Assembly (NCBI GenBank): GCA_037043015.1
Contig: CM073323.1
Span: 23,836,758 to 23,900,757 of the forward strand
Direction of reading: 5' to 3'
Length of the DNA stretch: 64,000 nucleotides
From: Bryum argenteum
Lineage: Eukaryota > Streptophyta > Bryopsida > Bryales > Bryaceae
Shown here: piece after piece, positions 32,199 to 45,000 of the stretch
Position numbering within the stretch: the first letter of the stretch is position 1
How the letters are laid out: each line of letters begins with the position of its first letter
Position numbers and translations under genes: made by a program
Notes under the pieces: generated by a model
Told to the model about the DNA's origin: nothing
Databases searched by the model: none
What the model saw: only the letters and a program-made list of their open reading frames with translations

Positions 32199-34236
32199 TC
32201 AAGCGAAGATTGTCGATGGTCCGAAGAAGCTCTGATTACTGTTGTTGTTGTAAAGCAATGTCGTCGTCGTCGATTGGACTGGCACGAAGGTGTACCCCTC
32301 CGTGATGGCATCGACAATCTCCCAACAACCAGGTTGTTGTTGTTGTTGTTGCCAATCCATAAAGCACCCATCATACCCTTCCGGGTTGCAAAGCTCGTGG
32401 CTATCAGGTACGCCGAAAAGAGGTTTAACATCCTCGCAACAGGAGGAGAAGTCCCAGCAAGCAGGAAGCTCACATAGGTTGCTCCATGTGGCGCCGGGGT
32501 CCGAAGTGGTGGTGGTCGCCGCTTGAATCTGGTGAGCAGCATTGCCAGAATGATCATCACTGAAATCTTCGGGGGTTTCGAACGAGGATCTCATGCTTAT
32601 GGGAAGCATGCACTGGATGTTGTCGGGATTCAATCGAGGGTCTACTGTCGAGGGCTCCCGAAACGATTCCACCTCTGAAGAGAGAGAGAACACTGCTGCT
32701 GTGGAGGGAGACGAAGTGGCGGTGTCGGTGGAGAACGACGATTCCTCCGAGTATGGAACTTGTGTCGACAAGAAACACTGGTTTTTGGATGAGTTTTCCA
32801 CATACGGCGAGACCACTTGTTCGATGGAACCTGCCCCTCCTTGCTCGAAGCGATTGATGCAGCGAGAAGGCGGTGACGGTGTAGTCAGTGAGTCGTCCAC
32901 GTTCTCCGTCAACGATGACTCGCCGGAATTTGACACTTTGCCCTTCCATGGCACCTGCATGCCAAAACCACCAAACCAAGTCAGAAAATCACCATGCATG
33001 AAACTGCGCTCCAAATCTTAAGAGGATACATCTTCCGTGATCAGAACTCAACGTCAATCAACTCGTTCAGAAGCGCAAGACCGTGACAGCAAACCCCACA
33101 AGACTGGGAGAGGACCCATGTATGTATGACACTTTGCGTGAAACTCTACTGCTTCGAGGTGCTATGAAGCTCAAGACGATATTTTCAAGTTGAGTGTAGC
33201 ACAAGGCTTCAGAAATTGCGCTCAGAATTCCAAGAGGAACCAACTTCCACGATTAGAACAAGACTGAACTTTACGTCAACTAACTGGTTCAGAAGCACGA
33301 GACCTTGACGGAGAACCTCACAAGACTGCGAAAGGAGCCATTTGTGTATAACACTTTGCGTGAAACTCTACTGCTTCGAGGTGTCGAAGGACTAATACAA
33401 ACCTAAGCATGATGTTTGCAAGTTGACTGAAGCACAAGGCTTCAGAAATATACCTCACAAGATTCTCGTGAGGCTGAGCAAGGAGGTGGCAGAAGATTTG
33501 ACGGTTTAGTATCGGGTGCGGAATTGGTTGCAAAAGCAGGCTCCTCGACATTGGGTTCACGAGGGCGAGAGGAGGGCCAATGGGTGGTGGTGCCGTTCAT
33601 GGGGTCACATGAGGAGCGGCGCGGGGGATCACTGATAGCACTTGCCAGTCTTTCCACGGACTCTAGCACTTCGGTGTAATCATGAGGAGGCTCGGCGCCA
33701 GCGCCGGAGGATGTTCTGACAGTGCCCACGTCGTTGTAGTCGATGAGAACGCGCTGTGGCTCACTTCGGGACAGTGCTGTAAACCAGTCGAATTTGCGAC
33801 CCGGTGGTTCGCCCGCTGCACCAACCTTGGCAGAGGCGGCTCGGGAGGCTGCCAGTGCCGCCGAGAGAATGCACGTCTGGTGCGCTGGGTAGACAAAATT
33901 GGTGCGCGCCTTCAAACCTCGCATGGACCTCGCCGCTGGCACAGACACAGCAGCAGCCAGGGTTAGCACGCAGCCAGCCTAATACTTACTTACTTACAGT
34001 TCGCTAATTATGTTTAGCATAGTAGTACCAGTGTCATACGCCAAAGCTGCTTGCTCGGCGGTGTCGAACGTCCCCAACCATCGTCGCTCTCGCGTGTTGG
34101 GGTCTCTGATCTCCGCCGCGTAACGCCCCCACGGCCGCTTCCGAACGCCCCGATACCTCCCTTCCTGTGAAGCTTTCTTCACCCGCTTCACCCCCACCTT
34201 GCTACTACTACTTTTCTCCCCTTCTCGAGACCCCAT
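32199..34236 (-). CDS. AP2/ERF transcription factor, ERF group VIII-like (ESR/LEP/PUCHI type)
   Basis: Three exons on the minus strand: 34236-34029, 33935-33454 and 32954-32199, together 482 codons including the stop. Introns are 34028-33936 (GT..AG, phase 1) and 33453-32955 (phase 0). The first intron splits the single AP2 domain: exon 1 ends after [19 protein letters not shown] and exon 2 resumes with [36 protein letters not shown] and the alanine and aspartate of [12 protein letters not shown] are typical of ERF rather than DREB proteins, which predicts GCC-box binding in the nucleus. The KARTNFVYP ending is characteristic of the ESR/DRN and LEP/PUCHI clade, which controls meristem and organ identity in angiosperms. 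The 320-residue C-terminal part is Ser/Thr-rich with a short glutamine run ([10 protein letters not shown]), suggestive of an activation region. I used the first in-frame ATG (34236). The frame stays open upstream without an ATG back to a stop near 34400, so an extra 5' exon is possible. Confidence 0.93.
33005..33450. repeat. Tandem duplication within intron 2 of the ERF gene
   Basis: Two copies with a period of about 212 bp, the first starting near 33005 and the second near 33217. Both contain, in the same order, a TGCGCTC start, AACTCGTTCAGAAGC or AACTGGTTCAGAAGC, the stretch ACTTTGCGTGAAACTCTACT, and GCACAAGGCTTCAGAAAT. They fill almost the whole intron between the donor at 33453 and the acceptor at 32955. 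The copies have diverged by substitutions and small indels. Confidence 0.85.
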
Positions 34237-35199
34237 ACTTCGATCAGCAGTACTCCCACCGCATGTAACCTTTTCGTCGCTACTTCCCAAGCTAGCCGTA
34301 GCAGCAGGGGTTATCGAGCTTCGAAACTGCAAAACCTGCGGTGCTAGAAGTCTGAAACTCGTTGGTGCTGCTGCTGTTTTGATGATGAGGGGAAGTTTTC
34401 AAGGACTGGAGCTTCAGTGCTCGAGCAATCAAATACAGTGAGCGAAGTAGAGCTCTTGTAGCGAACCCAACAATCCAAGACCGTTAAATGCCGAACACTA
34501 CGCCGGTTGCGTACAGAATCCGGTCGGACTGTCAGCGATAAAAAGGTCCTTTTTTCCCCATGGTGAACCGCCTAGTCCCGTTCTACTACTACTACAGTAC
34601 TAGCAAGGCAAGGGCAAGCTAGATAGCGTGCATAGAGGTTTGTGCATAGGGAGATTCTTGACGCAGGAAAATTCACGGTCCTCTTTATGACCCAAATATT
34701 CGATGAAGTTTAATGCTGGCACCAAATACCTGTTTATATTGCACAAATGATTCTCTTACCTCTTAATGACGAAGCGCCTTTACTGGACTACTGGAGTGGT
34801 AGGTCGACCCCAAAAGGTTATTCTGTTACTGTATACTCTCTAGCCTACTGGCGTAGGGTACATCGTATGTATGCATGCTCATACATGGAAGCCAACCCGC
34901 CATTGCATGCACAATCGCCATCATGTCCCAACCCTCGCTCTCATGGCATCCGTAAGTCAGCCCTCGCTCAGGATTCGGATCCTTGCCGTGGTCGTAGTTG
35001 CTTGGTCACTCGCACAGTTTGACCTCGAGTCGTGTACGGATCTGCAGACCCGACAGAACTTGGAAACAGTGAGTAGTGGTCGAGCCAATACGTTTTGTTA
35101 TAAAAAAATTATCATAAAAGGACAACGTACGTCCATTTTCATTATTTTGTCGAGTTTGATGTAGCATTGGACTTCATTTTCAAGTCAAAGATGTGCACC

Positions 35200-35371
35200 C
35201 ATGTTGCTTGTCATCTTGTTGTCCTCCGATCAATGGTAAGATCCAATTTTCCCCGAGATTATCACAATGGAATGTGGTCATGACCATGTTGCTTGTCATT
35301 TTGTTGTCCTCCGACCAATGGTCGAATCCAATTTCCCCGAGATTATCGCGATGGAATGTGGTCATGACCAA
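35200..35371. repeat. 85-bp tandem duplication
   Basis: CATGTTGCTTGTCAT, TTGTTGTCCTCCGA, CCCCGAGATTATC and GGAATGTGGTCATGACC occur twice with a period of about 85 bp (starts 35200 and 35285). Two spurious antiparallel open frames overlap it. Confidence 0.85.
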
Positions 35372-36377
35372 AAGGACATGATGAACGCCGATACTGGTCG
35401 GTGTAAAGAAAGAATAATTTGTTGAAGCTCGATACTGGGATTCATGTTAGATACTCGGATACACATGATCATCGGTACTAAAAACATACCAAGATGGAAA
35501 ACATTCCGCGAAGCCTGATTGGAGTTTAACTGTGCCGATTTGCTGTGGATTTGATTCTAACAATGAACCTTGATCACCAGTGAACAACCAAACAATCCGC
35601 GCACGCTCTCCCGAGGGATTTGATTGCGCCATTTCCATAGATTCATCCTTTTAGTTTTCCTAATTAGCGTTTTTGCCAAGTTGCCGTATTATTATCTACA
35701 ACAACACTTCACTTGATGTGAGAAGTGAGTGGGTGGCAGGAACTCAAATGATTGGAATCTAGATGATGGAGCTCAAGTGAGGTGGTACTATGAAGTCAGT
35801 AGTATTTTTTTTGTTTACCTTTTGCTAAGACCCCACCATGACTCTCTTACTTTCCAGGGTCCTCTTTTCCAGGACATTTTTGTCATTGCAATTCTGCCCA
35901 ATAAGATAAAGTAGGCTTGTCTTACTCTATAGTACATGAAGTCCTTTTTGTTGTTGAATATAGAAACTCACACTAATGAGGTAACTTACTTATTGGTCAC
36001 TCTAACCAAATAACACCACATTCCTCCATACCCGTTGTCCCTTTTCTTGTAGTAAGTGAGCTCTTTACATGATTCAATAGCATTTATTCAATTGGAGTTT
36101 TTATATTATTGGGCTAGAATTGTGGGATTAAAGGATTGGGAAGAATTTTTGTAAAGAAACTTTAATTATGATATGTCAATTATGGCCATCATGTGATATT
36201 CTCTGTTGTGGAATGCGGAGGCATCTGAGTACCTCTTTATGTTGTCATGTTATCTAGTGTTTCGGACTTTTATTTATTTATTTAGAATTTGTTTTTTAAC
36301 CAATCAATGTATTAATAATTGCTGCGTGTTCCGAAATTTTGGGGAGCTAGTTTTACTCGGGAGTGTCTAAATATCCT

Positions 36378-36617
36378 CTACGAGCGTGGCTTGGATGCCA
36401 GGCTCGGGTGGGGGTGGGGAGGGTGGGGTAAAATCTGCCCCTATTTTTTAATTTGTTTAGGCCCCATTTGAACACAAAGGGGGCTTCCAAGGGTAATTTG
36501 GGGCCCCATGCCCCAAATTTTGCAAAAAAAAATTCAAAAAATGGCCCCAAATGGGGGAAACGGGAAGGGCCAGAAAATTGATCCCCACCAAGCCTGGCAT
36601 CCGAGCCACGCTCGTAG
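36378..36617. repeat. 240-bp foldback (hairpin MITE-like) element
   Basis: The first 36 bases (CTACGAGCGTGGCTTGGATG...) and the last 36 are inverted repeats with about two mismatches and one short gap. The loop contains a CCCCAAATTTTGC / CCATTTGAACAC region. No clear target duplication. Confidence 0.65.
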
Positions 36618-36944
36618 GGGAGAAATAAAGAGACCCGTTTTACTCCGCTTTATGGAATATGGACCCATTGTCTTCATGTTTTCCTCTTCTAGTGAAAGAA
36701 AGAGTTTATTCCTAATTGGGCATGTATATTCAAGGATAGGTTAAACAAACACTATATTCACTCTCGCTCAAAAATATATATGAGGCTCATCTTCAAGCAA
36801 GTGCGACTTGATTTGGCCTCAGCCATTTCAAGGTCACTAATCTTCTCCTCAACCAAGATTGAGGTTATTGGTATGGACATGCATTGGAATAAGCAATTCA
36901 CTACCGTGTCTAAGGGAGGTTTTACTCTTATGCAAAAAAAAGGT

Positions 36945-37195
36945 TAACCCTAAAGAACCAATGGCTTTTTGGGAATCCCAAAAGAACAAAATCAGTCAAA
37001 TTTGACCATTATAATTTCAGAGATGGAGTAGAATTGAAGGTTCAAATTTGATTAGTGTTTAAATCAGTAAGTTAAATTTAAGATCCTAAATTTGAATCCT
37101 AGGAATAATGCTTCGATTGAGTTTCTGGGCTTGAAGTAGATAGGGGTCGATTCCTATAATTTTGACAACTTTGCACTAAGGATTGCTAGGGTACA
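36945..37195. repeat. Family C repeat
   Basis: Begins GGTTAACCCTAAAGAACC and has TTTGACCATTATAATTTCAG and ATAATGCTTCGATTGAG in the same order as 860-1162. Confidence 0.55.
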
Positions 37196-37925
37196 CCACT
37201 AAAGCCTATCTTGCAAGAGTTGTAATTTGGTTACGTTAGAGTTGAGATATTTTTTATTTCTGTGAACTTCTTGGTCGATTATCTTAAGGGCTCAAATTTC
37301 CAAGGGATTCACTTAGATATTTTACCAAACAATGTGCAACATAACGTAAGGGTGGGTATTAAATCATGTTGTGTAAGAAAATGTAGGGTATACAAAGTAT
37401 TAGACACTCAATTATAACTAAGATACATATGTAAATAATATGTCATATTTACACTATTTTTACCAATATACCCTAAAAAAAATAACAAGAAAATATTTTA
37501 GGACCAATTATTGCATTGTGGACGTGCTTAGATGTCTAAAGAATTGCATGTCATGGCAACCATTATGGTCTTTTCTACCCCTGATGTGTTTCTCATACCA
37601 AAGTAAGGGTCTAAAAAATTGTCATCCTTTTAAGATTGTAAGTAACTATATGGGGCAAAAATACCATAAATTGGAAAATTAGGCAAGGGCAGGGACCATT
37701 TAATTCATCCTTTAATTCATCAAAATACCCCCTACAATAATACTCCTTTGTTGCACGTGATATGTCAAACCTCCTATGAAGTCCCCCCCCCCCCCAAGCT
37801 CAAATTAACCTTTCATTCTTGTTGAATCAAATTTTTGGAGGACAAGTCGTACCATACCTTGAGATTCAAACATTGATATAATTTTTCAAACTCATAAAAG
37901 CTCATATCATAGTTACTATGGCAAG

Positions 37926-38710
37926 TTTAACCCCTAAAGATACTTGTTTCCTTATGCGATTGAAACCTCAAAATTGCGATTTCTACCTCTATGCACTCCC
38001 AAGGGTGTGAACCAATATTTTTTGTTTTTCATAAACTTCCTACCGTATTGTCTTCAACCTTACTACTTGCACTAATACCAAGTAAATTTTCAACCGTTGG
38101 ATCTTTACCAACTGCAAGATCGTAACGTTCAAAGGTGATTGAAAATGTTTTGTTGGGCTTTGTTTGAAAGACATTGTCTAAATAGTGCCAGTGGAGACTT
38201 GATGATTGTTACTCAAATAGTATGCACATATTTTTTTCCATGTAGGTAATCAAGTTGGATACACTATGCAAAATTGTAGAGACACAATTGGCTTTATTGA
38301 CCTTCATGCAATTTATACTCTAGAAGAAGGTCTAAAAACAACGATATAGTAAAACATGTATTTCATTAAATATGTTTGCTTTTAGATTAGAATGGATAGC
38401 GAGGAGGTGCCTTTATAAGTTTGTGGTTTCTAGGGGAAAAAGTTTAGAGGATTTCCAAAACCTCAAATTTAATAAATTTTGTAAGAAATAACTCAAGAAG
38501 TTCCGAAGATTGTTTTTGAAATTTTTGGAGGTTGCCCTTGTGAAATTGAGAGACTTTTTGACTTAGTTCACTTTAGAACTTGAATAATGATTTGGTAATG
38601 AAAATATTTCTTATAAAAAGTTCAAAATTTAAACAACCATATTTGGACTTGAAACCTAAAATTACTAAATGAAGATTTGGTTATAGACATATTTCCAAAA
38701 CGAAAGTTAG
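37926..38710. repeat. Family D repeat, partial
   Basis: Starts TTTAACCCCTAAAGATAC and follows the order of 52779-53947 with deletions. The right terminus is not recognisable, and a family B element follows at 38724. Confidence 0.6.
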
Positions 38711-38723
38711 ACAACAATCAAAT

Positions 38724-39093
38724 TTAACCCTTAAACGCCCATGGGGTCTGAAATGGGCAGCCCAAAATTGGATCACATCATCTTTTGGACTTGGGCATCA
38801 TGAATAGTGCACTTTTTGAACTTGGGCATCATGAATGAACCAATCGATGATGAGCTTGCAACCTCCTACAAGGTTATGTACCACCCCTACCTACCTACCA
38901 CAATCCTTTCAAATTACAAAATCACTCATCCAAATTGTGATTTGAATTGTATAATTTCACATTTTGAATGCATTACAAGAAGGTGACCAGTTTGACATCA
39001 AAATAAAAGTGAAAAGTTGAGTACAGTGAGAGCTACTGAGGAGATTTTGTTGGAATCAAGCCCCTCGGGCTTGCTTAGGCGTTTAAGGGTTAA
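38724..39093. mobile_element. Family B element (about 370 bp)
   Basis: TTAA at both edges and perfect 16-bp ends TTAACCCTTAAACGCC / GGCGTTTAAGGGTTAA. The right TTAA is shared with the next element (39090-39435). Confidence 0.85.
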
Positions 39094-39435
39094 CCCTTAA
39101 TTGACATCCTTGTTTTCCACAAATTGGAGAGAAATGCAACCTCATTGTCTTCTGGCCTTATTTCTGCACTCAAGGTAAAACAATTTTGAGAATCGGAAAC
39201 GGTGGTTATCAAGGTAACTTGGTGATGTGACCAATGCAAAAAAGATCGATCACATCGGGTAAAATCTCAAAAAATGGCACCGTTGAGAAAAAAATGTTTT
39301 GGTTGCTGATCATGAGTGAGAAATATTGTATTGCTTTTTTGGACGAGATTTGCACCCTACCACTCTGTCGGACCCCAAAAGCAAAAACAATGACCTTGGT
39401 GACCAGTTTGGCCACCGGTGACAATTAAGGGTTAA
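39090..39435. mobile_element. Family F element (about 346 bp)
   Basis: Ends TTAACCCTTAATTG / CAATTAAGGGTTAA, TTAA at both edges. The interior has small open frames on both strands (39209-39428), which I take as chance. Part of a related copy may be present near 52060-52120. Confidence 0.65.
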
Positions 39436-40854
39436 CTACCCCAATTTAGCTCCCAACCCAAGGATTGTCCTAGAACAATCAAAAATTAAAATCTGAATTT
39501 GCAAATTATACCACATACAACTTCTACGTATTGCTACACCCACACCAAAATTCCAAAATCAGACCCTTCATCCACGCTTCCCAAAATAGCAAAAGCCCAA
39601 TTTGGTCCTCTTCCATGTCTATGGGTTAAATTGATGGCAAACAATCACATTTTAAACTAATCATCTAACCCCAAAACAAATTCAAATACTTTTCCATAAG
39701 ATCGAGTTTATATTTTAAAAATTAGATGAAAAGTTTGCAACTATGCCTCATATGTTGGAAAAGTTGACCATGCATTCCCTTTTAAGGATTTCCACTTCCA
39801 TAAGATATTCTCTATGTAAAGTGACCATTTACCAAAAACAAAATAAAACAATTTTTACCAAGTTGTGAATACCACATACATACGCCTCCTATTTATTTTT
39901 CAAAAAAACATGGTTACAACATTACTATTTTCATTGTGATCATCATGAGACAAATGAGGAGATAGCACAATAATTAAAAAATTTAAAAAACAACTTGCAC
40001 AAATAGAAGTATAGCAATGTGGGCATCAAGGGAGCCGAATAAACGCCAATAACAGCATCCCTGAATAGTGGTTTAATTTTGCCATTTCCTTTTTTCACTT
40101 TTTCTTCTGTAATTATTCTAATTACTGTAGCTAATAGTCCCTCAAAGCCGTGCATGCTTGACCTCTGATTCCTCAAATGATACAAAAAAGTGACCTAAAA
40201 ATCCTCATTGTGGCAATTAGTGGCAAAATCCTTAGTAGAAATAACAAAGCTAAAAGTGTTTTTTTTTTCTAATTAGGAATGTTTCAAATTAGCCACTTTG
40301 AGTCACACATTTTATTTTTATTTTTTGCCAAATTAAAATGTGTTCTTGCATGATGGGTCTCATTTTCAGTGGAGAATTGCTATATTTTCAGTTGCCAAAT
40401 CAGCAGTGTTTTTGGGCATGTTTTTCCACGATTTGTAATATTCCCCCACTTCCAATTTTGTCGGTGCTTTGGGGAGGGTGATAAAAATGAGAGTTTTCGT
40501 TCTATTTGAGTGAATTGTGAAGGGGTAACGTATGAGTTCACCCCTAAGATCCTTCATGCAAAATTGCCTAAAATTGTGTATGTATTTCTCTCAATTTATC
40601 AATTAGTTTCTTTTTAAATTTTTTAAATTATGGTCTAAAATTGAATAAAATTCTCAAAAAGACCTTCTTCTACTTGAGAACCAATCAAACTCAATCTCAA
40701 AATTATTTAGAAATTCCAAATTTCTACCGAGTTCATTTGAGTTTTTAACTCTAGTAAAAATTGAAATGTTTAGTTTTTATTTGTGTGACTATAACGGTTA
40801 AAGTTGGCTAAATTTTTATCCTGCCGTGACTCCTAAAATTGGGTTCTAACCCCT

Positions 40855-41340
40855 AATTGGTTTGACTCATTTGTAGCACAATGAACGCATTCTCATAAAA
40901 AGTGTCATACATGGAAGCAAATGGAAGATATTCAGATCTCAGTCGTACAATCTTGTAGTAGAAACATTGTACATCATGTGGATCAAATTTTGAGTCATGA
41001 GGGCACATAGATTGCAAGATCATAACATATTAGTACTCAAATAACATCTCAAAATCTTTGTGTTTTCACTTTGAAGTGAAAATGTTACCAATAGACTTAT
41101 TGCAATAAAAAACCCACCAACAACGAAGATGCTTACCTTTATCTCAATAACACCCTTGGACAAAAACAAATCCATGAAAAATTCCTTTCCGCAAATAATG
41201 GCCTTGCAATGGTGAAACCCGCCAAAAAATATTCAAATGAATAGCAATCCAAAACTCCATCCTTTACATTCAAATCTATGCCTTATCTTCAATACAACTT
41301 TGATTTTGTCAAGGTTTCTACAACCAACTCGAGACTCTGC
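40855..41340. repeat. Family A repeat, partial copy
   Basis: Has CTAACCCCTAATTGG at the left, then TTTTGAGTCATGAGGG, TTTTCACTTTGAAGTGAAAA and ACCAACAACGAAGATG in family order. It is truncated near 41340, about 60 bp before a SINE. Confidence 0.6.
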
Positions 41341-41408
41341 TCGGATGAGGTTCTCATTTACATTAGAACACGATTAGGTAGTAGGATGCACTAAGGTGGC
41401 TCTACCTT

Positions 41409-41997
41409 AGGCACCACAAGTCTTGGCTTAGTAGGTAGGGTTCATGGCCTTCAATGAGGAACTTTTGGGTTCTATTCCTTGTGTCTGCGTGGTGCTCATC
41501 ACCATAGTTCAATCAACTATATATGGTGGGGGGTTCTTGTATACCAGATCTAGTTGTATGGGTACCTCAAAGTCTTTTTGGGGGATACCACGTTGATACA
41601 ATGATCGGGAAAAACCGACGGCTAGTGTATTATCAGCCGATGGATTTAGCTCACTGGCCGGTTCATTTTTGAAACCACCGGCTAAAAACCGATGAAAATT
41701 ACTCATAAATTTCTATTCTCAGTATAAAATAAGAAAAGTGTCGGAAGAAATTTGTGAAAACCCGATTAGGTGTGGGAAATGGAGGTTATTAGCCAATAAA
41801 AGTTTAAAAATTCCCTGAACCCTGCGTGGATATTTCTGAGGCACTAGTGACTATGTAGCAACTAGCATAGTGTTCACTAAGAGAGAAGTTAGTAGTCCCA
41901 TCATTGGTGTTATGACCTCCACGCATGCATCCAAGGATATGTCAAACGGGCACTCTATTCATGCCGGCCTCGAATTGGATTGGAGGTCATCTTCGCC
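41409..41997 (+). mobile_element. tRNA-derived SINE, variant copy with internal insertion
   Basis: Head GGCACCACAAGTCTTGGCTT and GGAACTTTTGGGTTCTATTC, then GTATGGGTACCTCAAAGTC. About 210 bp of unrelated sequence lies between 41590 and 41800 before the body resumes with GGCACTAGTGACTATG. Flanked by CTCTACCTT (41400-41408, 41998-42006). Confidence 0.7.
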
Positions 41998-42006
41998 CTC
42001 TACCTT

Positions 42007-45000
42007 TCTTGTATCAACTATGTTTCATTGTGCCATATCATAGTTTTATACAGTCTTATACTTTCCACCTTGCATTATCCCTTGCTAATATTGTTGCAAT
42101 TAATATCCCTTCGAGAAAGTATAAAAATTGTGGCACCATGAGAGGGGTTAATTTTAGAGGTGTTTTGACTTCCAAGCATCATCCAAGGATAGTAAGGTTA
42201 AAACAAACACATTATTTATACATACGAGCCTCATAAAGTCCTATGAGGAGGGCTTCCATTCATTTGTAGAGAGCTTTATATTCCATAATGCCCTCTAGCA
42301 AGAGCAGTATGGAACATAAAGCACTCTCACCATTTTTTATGTTACTTAAGAGGATCCTCAGTCCTGAGATATTAGCTCCATGTATCGGCAAAAGGCGGGC
42401 GCAGGAGCTTGTGGCGCGGGCCAACGCCCTCTCTATGCCTCCCGTCACTGTGCGGGTCTCGTCAAAAGGCCTCCCGCTCTCTGTAAATTTTCCTCATTTG
42501 CCGTGAGGGAAAGTCCTCCCGCTAGCACTTCTGACTGCTGCCAGTGATGCTAATTACAGCTAGATCCAAAATCTCAAAGCGCACATGTAATGAACGCGAA
42601 CCACTACAGGGAGCCACGTCTGCAAAGGGAATCGACTTTCCCGGGAGCGCACTGGGTGCACAACCCGGCAAGTCCTCCCGATACTCAAGCCACGGCCCGT
42701 CAAGTTCCGTTGGAGGGAGTTGATGGCGGGCTTCGACTGAGGATGCTCTAAGGTCTCTAGCCTTAGGCCTTTTGGTATATAAAGTGTCCTTACCTTCAGG
42801 CAAAGCCTTCACGTTTGGAGCGCTTTATATTCTCGAAGGCTCTCGATTGAGGGCCTTACCCTATACAAAATAAGATTGGAGCTCGTTTCCTTCTAAAACT
42901 TGTTTTCCGGGTAACCAAAGTTGAAACCAAGTTGGATTTGTGTTGATTAAAATGGTTCAAAATGCTTGTGACTGGCAAGGGTTTTGTGATAGAGAGATTG
43001 CTTAATTGATACATGCAGGTGTTGACATAGAGTATTGCATGAATTAATTAACCCTCTAAAGTCGAAAGGTCCCTAAACTGCCAAAACTGCCTCAAAACCA
43101 CCCTCTCTCAATGCAAGGTGAAAATTTTCAACTTTTGACTATCTCAAGTATGTAACTGTAAGGTCTTGTACATAACTTGTCCAAGTACATGTGTACCAAA
43201 TCTTAGCTTCAAGTTCCTCACCAATTGTGAGATTGTAACATTTAAAGTTGAGGAGACAGTTAGTTAAGGCCCCTTCCCACCTGGCCTTTGATAAGAGCAT
43301 ACATTAAAACTTAAGACCTCCACAATTTTGGGGAAATTCCTTATTCTTAGGGAAGGCCTCATCAATGAGGCTTGGAAAAGTGTCTTGAAAAGTAGCCTCA
43401 ATTACATAATGGCTCCTCAAAGGCCCCATTAACTAAGACCACTCTTAAGTCTTCAAAACTTGAGAATATTTCTAATTGTGGTGCTTCCGTAACACTTGCC
43501 TACTAATGCTCAACTATCTTTTGTCCTCCCAAATACTAGCTAATATTTTTTTTGTCCTCCAAGTTTTAGAGTGTGCCATGTGGGCATCCATGTAGGATTG
43601 GTAATTACTAAAGAATGTAGGTGTGGACACACACTCTTTTAAGGAGATAAGACCACCTTCTAACACCACCTCTAAGGCCAAGTGGGAACGTACCTTTAGT
43701 TAGTTAGTTTTTTTTTAAATTTTTAATTTTAATTTTATTTTTTGGGTTGCAAAATGATTTTAAAGTTTTTCCAGAACCCAAAAAACCAATTTCAAGCGTA
43801 TCTGATTTTTAAGGCTCTTCACATTTTTGTTCCTAGGTAAGTTAGGAACATGTTTATGCAATTTCTACCCTCATTCGACCTATAAAACCTAAAGAAATGC
43901 TTGAATTTTCGCACAAAGGTCTGTTGAAATTCAAATACAAAGACCGGTCTTCGACAATAAAAATGGCATGTGAAAAATAAATAGAGTATAGATCCAAACG
44001 GTGATATCATGCCTTAAAACCATATATACATGTACAAAAACACAAAACTTGAAAAAAAGTAAAATCTCAATTCCTAGTGAATGTTTGAAGTTTCTGCGAT
44101 TTGAGTGATGTGAGCAGATTTTGGCAATAAATGAGCATATACAGCAATTTGGGCAGAATTCAAATAGTGTTTTCAAACTTTGACCATAAACATCTCCTAA
44201 AGTATGAGGAATTTCGAAGCACGGAATGACTCTCCGAAAAGGTATGAAAAAAATCTACAACCTGCAAAAGGTCCCAACTTCATACAAGCTAAATATAGTA
44301 AATACGAGGCTGACAAGACCTCGGACATCCCATTTTGGGCTATGGAAGCACATGCTCCGCTCCATGATCAACAGCGAGCCAGCGGCAGATGCAAGAGACA
44401 AGTGGGTACCGTATGACGCTAATCACGATAAGATTAATCACGGTAATTAAGCTCGGTAATTAAGCGCGGATTAAACTTGTCCATGTACGTCCTCCAAAAG
44501 TCAGAGACTCAGACATCAATTAAGTTAAGCCCCACTAACACCATGCAGGAGAAGTGTAAGCAAAACCCATAACCTACAAATTCCAATGACAATAGCCATT
44601 TCCGTAAAGAGTGATGGAGAAAGGGATTAGGGCGAGGACGGGTCTGAGCATCTGGCATGCATGGTTCTAGAAAATGCAGTAGGGCCCATGATTCTGTGCA
44701 TGTTGCCCCCTATCTATGATTGTTTCATCATGCACATATGTGAATTTGAGGGTGGGCTTCAATGGAATATATTCATTGCTATAGACATGGATTCCATGTT
44801 TGTGCAAAAGAATGCGCAAAGATTCTCGTACATAGTGTGCTCCAAAAGCGGTTGTCGGGGAGTCCAAATCGAAAATTATCAAAAACGGTTGTTGGGGGTC
44901 CAAATTGAAAATGATCAAAAACGGTTGTCGGGGGGTCCGAATCGAAAATTCCAGGGATTCTAAAGAAAACATCCCATTGGCTGATGGGGCTCCGAGAAAC

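Noticed and set aside
42522-42812. 96-codon minus-strand frame in a GC-rich patch
   Set aside because: Not recognisable as a domain. The repeated CGGGAGG motifs give a protein-like impression without a consistent frame.
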